Shown one piece after another: positions 61,204 through 64,000 of a stretch of DNA of 64,000 bases (position 1 is its first letter; each line of letters starts with the position of its first letter). The DNA is from Microbotryomycetes sp. JL201 (taxonomy: Eukaryota; Basidiomycota; Microbotryomycetes), in NCBI GenBank assembly GCA_033819885.1, contig JAQYUZ010000003.1:62001-126000 (forward strand), read 5' to 3'. The position numbers and the translations under genes were made by a program. The notes beneath the pieces were generated by a model. It did not search any database, was not told where the DNA came from, and saw nothing but the letters and a program-made list of their open reading frames with translations.

Positions 61204-63168
61204 TCAAGGCAACCTCGCGTGAACTGATTTGGCTCTTGTGACAGCGTCAAAGCCCAACCTGCTGAGGCTGATGCCTCTGCCTGAATCCTTGACTCCGGTC
61301 CACGGAAGCGCAGGATCAAGATAGTCACACCTGTTCATAAACACTGTACCGGTTTCGATTTCGTCGACGAGCTCATCAAAAGCGTCTTGCGACTTTGTCC
61401 ACACGCTCGCTGTCAATCCGTACGGTGAATCGTTGATCAAGCGCAGAGCTTCAGAGTCGTTTTTGACCTGCAGTGACGACGAGGAGATACGACCACAAGG
61501 TCAAAAGACCGTCTCATCCAGAAGCCAGCTGAGCTTTGACGTACCTTCATGATACCCATGACGGGACCAAACGTTTCCTCGCTCATAACTTTCATCGAGT
61601 GGTCAACGTCAATGAGCACTTGAGGGGCCACGTACGTTGTGTCTTGCTTGGCGAGCGGAAACAAAGACTCGTCAATGAGAGCTTTCGCTCCCTTTCCGAC
61701 TGAGGAGGACGTCATGATAACGTCAGGCGTCCTTGCCGAGGAAACAAAAGAAACTATCAAGAGAATGCGAAATGCGGCTGACCTGCTTCGGCAATGTGAG
61801 ATCGGATTGTCGCAGCAGACCTAAGTGAAATGACAGGACCGAGCGTCGTGTCCGGTTTACGTGGATCATCAAGCACGTAACCCTGGATTGAAACGGTTCT
61901 TTCAGTCGTCGGGCCTCTTTTGTGGGAAAAAACCAGCCTTTGATAAACTCACTTTGACGACCTTGACACATTCCTGAACGAAGGCGTCGTAGACTTTTTC
62001 GTGTACGTAGACACGCTCGACGGCGCAGCAGGACTGGCCAGAGTTGAACATTGCGCCATCGACAATGTTTTCAGCTGCATAGGCCGGGTCGCAGTCTTTT
62101 TGAGGTGTAATCATACGAGACGGGCATCAGCTTGTGGTGAAGTTTTGGTAGGAATTGAAGCGCTCTGCTTCACCTTCTCGAACGTAAGCAGCGTCTTTGC
62201 CGCCCAGCTCTAGTCCAACGTGCTTGAAACCAGGACCAGGGAATGCAGCGGCTGTCTTTTCAACTCGTTGACCGTTGGCGACAGAGCCTGTGAACGAAAC
62301 GAAAGAGACGAGCGGGTGCCCGACGACGTAGTCCATTTGTGGCGGAGTCAGGTGCATGACCTGAAACAGGCTTGGACGTTAGACATCGCTGTCAAGAAAC
62401 TTGTTGTGGACGTAAAGCGAACTTGCCTGGCACACGTCCTTTGGCAAGCCGGCAGCGAGGAGCGATTCGAGGATGCGTTCGGCCACGCGTGGCGTCTGTG
62501 GCGACGGCTTGAGTATGACCGAATTTCCCGCGAGTAGGGCAGGAATCAGAGCATTCACTTGTATCATGTCTAGAGCATATGGCGAGGTCAGTCGTCAGGT
62601 TGATGCCAAGATGAGCAAGCCAACTCTGGCAACCCTCACAGGGAAACTGCGGCAGTCGCGTCGTCAGTCTCTACATCTCGCTGCGTCGCTTTGCGTGTAC
62701 GATCTAGCTCACATTCCAGGCGCCGACGAGCAAGCACACTCCGAGCGGCGTCCGTCTGATGACTCTGTTGAACCCTGCCGGCCTGCCAGAGTCTACGTTC
62801 TCGTCCTTCAAGCTCTGTTGCGCATTCGCAATCAACCATTTGGCCCTATCTTCGTACGTCGAGATTTCACTCTCCGTGTACCGCCTTGGCCTCGCCATCA
62901 TGATTGTCAATTCGTCAGCCAAATCGGATCGCCTTTCGACGAGCTTGTCGACGCTTCTGCTGACAATCTCGAGTCGTTCAGCCAGCGGACGTCGTCTCCA
63001 TTGCTTGAAAGCTTCATGACCCTTGTCAAGCATCGCGTCGAGCTGATCTGTCGACGTCGGCAGTTCGATCGACGCGACCGGTTGGCCGTCGATCGGCGAG
63101 ATCGTCGTTTGCACTTTTGTCATGTCGGGCACGTTCTTTTGTGCGTTCGCATCGTAGATGTGTGCCAT
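61204..63168 (-). CDS. NAD(P)-dependent aldehyde dehydrogenase
   Basis: Oxidises an aldehyde to the acid through a cysteine thiohemiacetal. Eight exons give 484 residues. Introns are 62647-62712, 62570-62639, 62361-62426, 62096-62173, 61883-61952, 61700-61782 and 61468-61544. ALDH landmarks are ISPIDGQPVASIELP, AWNFPYMIQVNALIPALLAGN, SFTGSVANGQRV, the general base in VGLELGGKDAAYV (Glu about 253), the nucleophile in FNSGQSCCAVERVYV (Cys about 287), MSEETFGPVMGI and the C-terminal SPYGLTASVW. The start at 63166-63168 fits the family; an in-frame ATG at 63304-63306 would add a 46-residue Arg/Ser-rich lead that could be a presequence. The substrate is uncertain; the family includes succinate-semialdehyde and betaine-aldehyde enzymes. 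One intron has a GC donor, and one exon is 7 nt. Confidence 0.88.
62640..62646 (-). other. 7-nt micro-exon of aldehyde dehydrogenase
   Basis: On the minus strand TTTCCCT lies between the acceptor CTGCCGCAG and the donor GTGAGG. Including it gives Phe-Pro-Tyr between AWN and MIQVNALIP, restoring the universal ALDH motif around the PWN(F/Y)P site, and keeps the 1,455-nt coding sequence in frame. Skipping it shifts the frame. Confidence 0.85.
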
Positions 63169-63368
63169 GCCCGGACGTGAAAATGGATTGGCGGAGTCAG
63201 AAAGACGGCACGGCGGGCGAGATCCGGCCGAGCCATCCGAACTTGAAAGAATGTGGGGCGTTCGCGCGCGCGCCAGGCAAACATGCATTATCTCATTGAC
63301 ATGCATAATCCAGTGTCCTCCTTCTATCTACTCGTCTCTACAAAAAATTTTCTGCTCCTGTCGGATCT

Positions 63369-64000
63369 CTACTTTGCTTGAATTCTACCAAAGTCGGCAT
63401 GGGCGTCAAGCAAGACTGCAAAGATCAAAAAATCTGATCAGCGAAATCCGGAACGAGAGGCAAGACGCATTGACTGACCTTTTAGTGCGTTCCTAGCGCG
63501 TACACGGCTGATGTCTTCTTCTGATTGCGGCAAAACGCTAATCTTGCCACCGAACGGGAATAGCTTTTTCAGGTTTTCATACGCCACGAGAGTCTGTCGA
63601 GGATCGCAAAGTATGGTCAGTCTTCATAGAACACGACGAAACTGAAGACCGAAAAAGTGCGCACCACACCAAATTGCGGACTACTCCTCAACACACGTGC
63701 CAAGCCACCCTTGTACAAAGCGCGCGCTCCCTCTTCCGATGCAATTTTGCGGAACGCGTCAAGCACGCCCTTGTAGTTGGTTTCACCCTTGCGCGCCTCG
63801 GATTGAAGTCGAGTTTTGACAACGTCGGCTGGCGTTGTTCTGTTGGAAGAAACACAACCGAAAATCAGCTGACAGGTAAATAGGTTTTGCTCGGGCACCG
63901 CTCACAGGTACGCTGCTGGCATACCGGCGATCGAGGCAGCCGCGAGCGCCTCGCCGTATCCGAGCACCTTGCCGTCCCTCCCCTCGTGAAAGACGTCCTT
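63369..64000 (-). CDS. AGC1: Mitochondrial aspartate/glutamate carrier, 5' part outside window
   Basis: Inner-membrane carrier of the aralar/citrin type; only the C-terminal 140 or so residues are visible. Introns are 63840-63905, 63594-63664 and 63416-63478. The last carrier repeat reads [74 protein letters not shown] and [11 protein letters not shown]. The signature [10 protein letters not shown] and the KG-x-ARV-x-RSSPQFG block are strongly AGC-like. The short tail ends [15 protein letters not shown]. Aspartate/glutamate exchange feeds the malate-aspartate shuttle. The EF-hand N-terminal half expected for this family lies beyond position 64000. Confidence 0.88.

Overview
The window is a gene-dense stretch of nuclear DNA from a filamentous or dimorphic fungus, almost certainly a basidiomycete. 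The best evidence is a single gene in which spermidine synthase is fused in frame to saccharopine dehydrogenase (about 54.5-57.5 kb), an arrangement known from Basidiomycota. Genes are rich in introns, mostly 53-80 bp. I resolved about 125 introns by matching splice sites, phase and protein-family continuity. A compact Pucciniomycotina genome (Mixia-like) would fit, but that is only an inference.

Layout: 0-4.6 kb, minus strand: a PIL1/FAM92-type BAR-like protein cut by the window start, then cohesin RAD21. 5.4-7.6 kb, plus: septin CDC12. 8-14.5 kb, minus: an unknown 798-residue protein, then RIB7 (riboflavin synthesis) and TRM5 (tRNA m1G37). 15.1 kb, plus: a small unresolved gene. 15.9-25.8 kb, minus: a very large HMG-box factor, proteasome PRE9 with an unusual insert, a single-pass surface protein and a Ser/Pro-rich protein. 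25.8-29.5 kb holds no gene I can support. 29.5-38.5 kb, minus: TOM70, a Zn2Cys6 regulator and an ERD1/EXS protein. 39-41.6 kb, plus: an MFS transporter with 13 exons. 42-49.7 kb, minus: a PHD-finger protein and two neighbouring SFP1-type zinc-finger genes. 52-54.3 kb, plus: a membrane-anchored acyl-protein-thioesterase-like protein. 54.5-57.5 kb, minus: SPE3-LYS9. 57.7-61.1 kb, plus: proteasome chaperone NAS6 and a J-domain protein with a zinc-ribbon-like N-terminus. 61.2-64 kb, minus: an aldehyde dehydrogenase and the 3' end of the mitochondrial carrier AGC1.

Most genes are housekeeping: chromosome cohesion, septins, tRNA modification, the proteasome, mitochondrial import and metabolite transport, lysine and polyamine synthesis. 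Mixed in are four or five transcription regulators. I saw no transposon, tRNA, rRNA or CRISPR array and no metabolic gene cluster. The unusual biology is mostly in splicing: seven well-supported GC-AG introns, micro-exons of 7 and 13 nt, introns down to 32-36 nt and several AAG acceptors. Other oddities are the protein fusion, an insert in a proteasome alpha subunit and a duplicated SFP1-like pair. All exon boundaries are manual calls from sequence; no alignment or RNA data were available.
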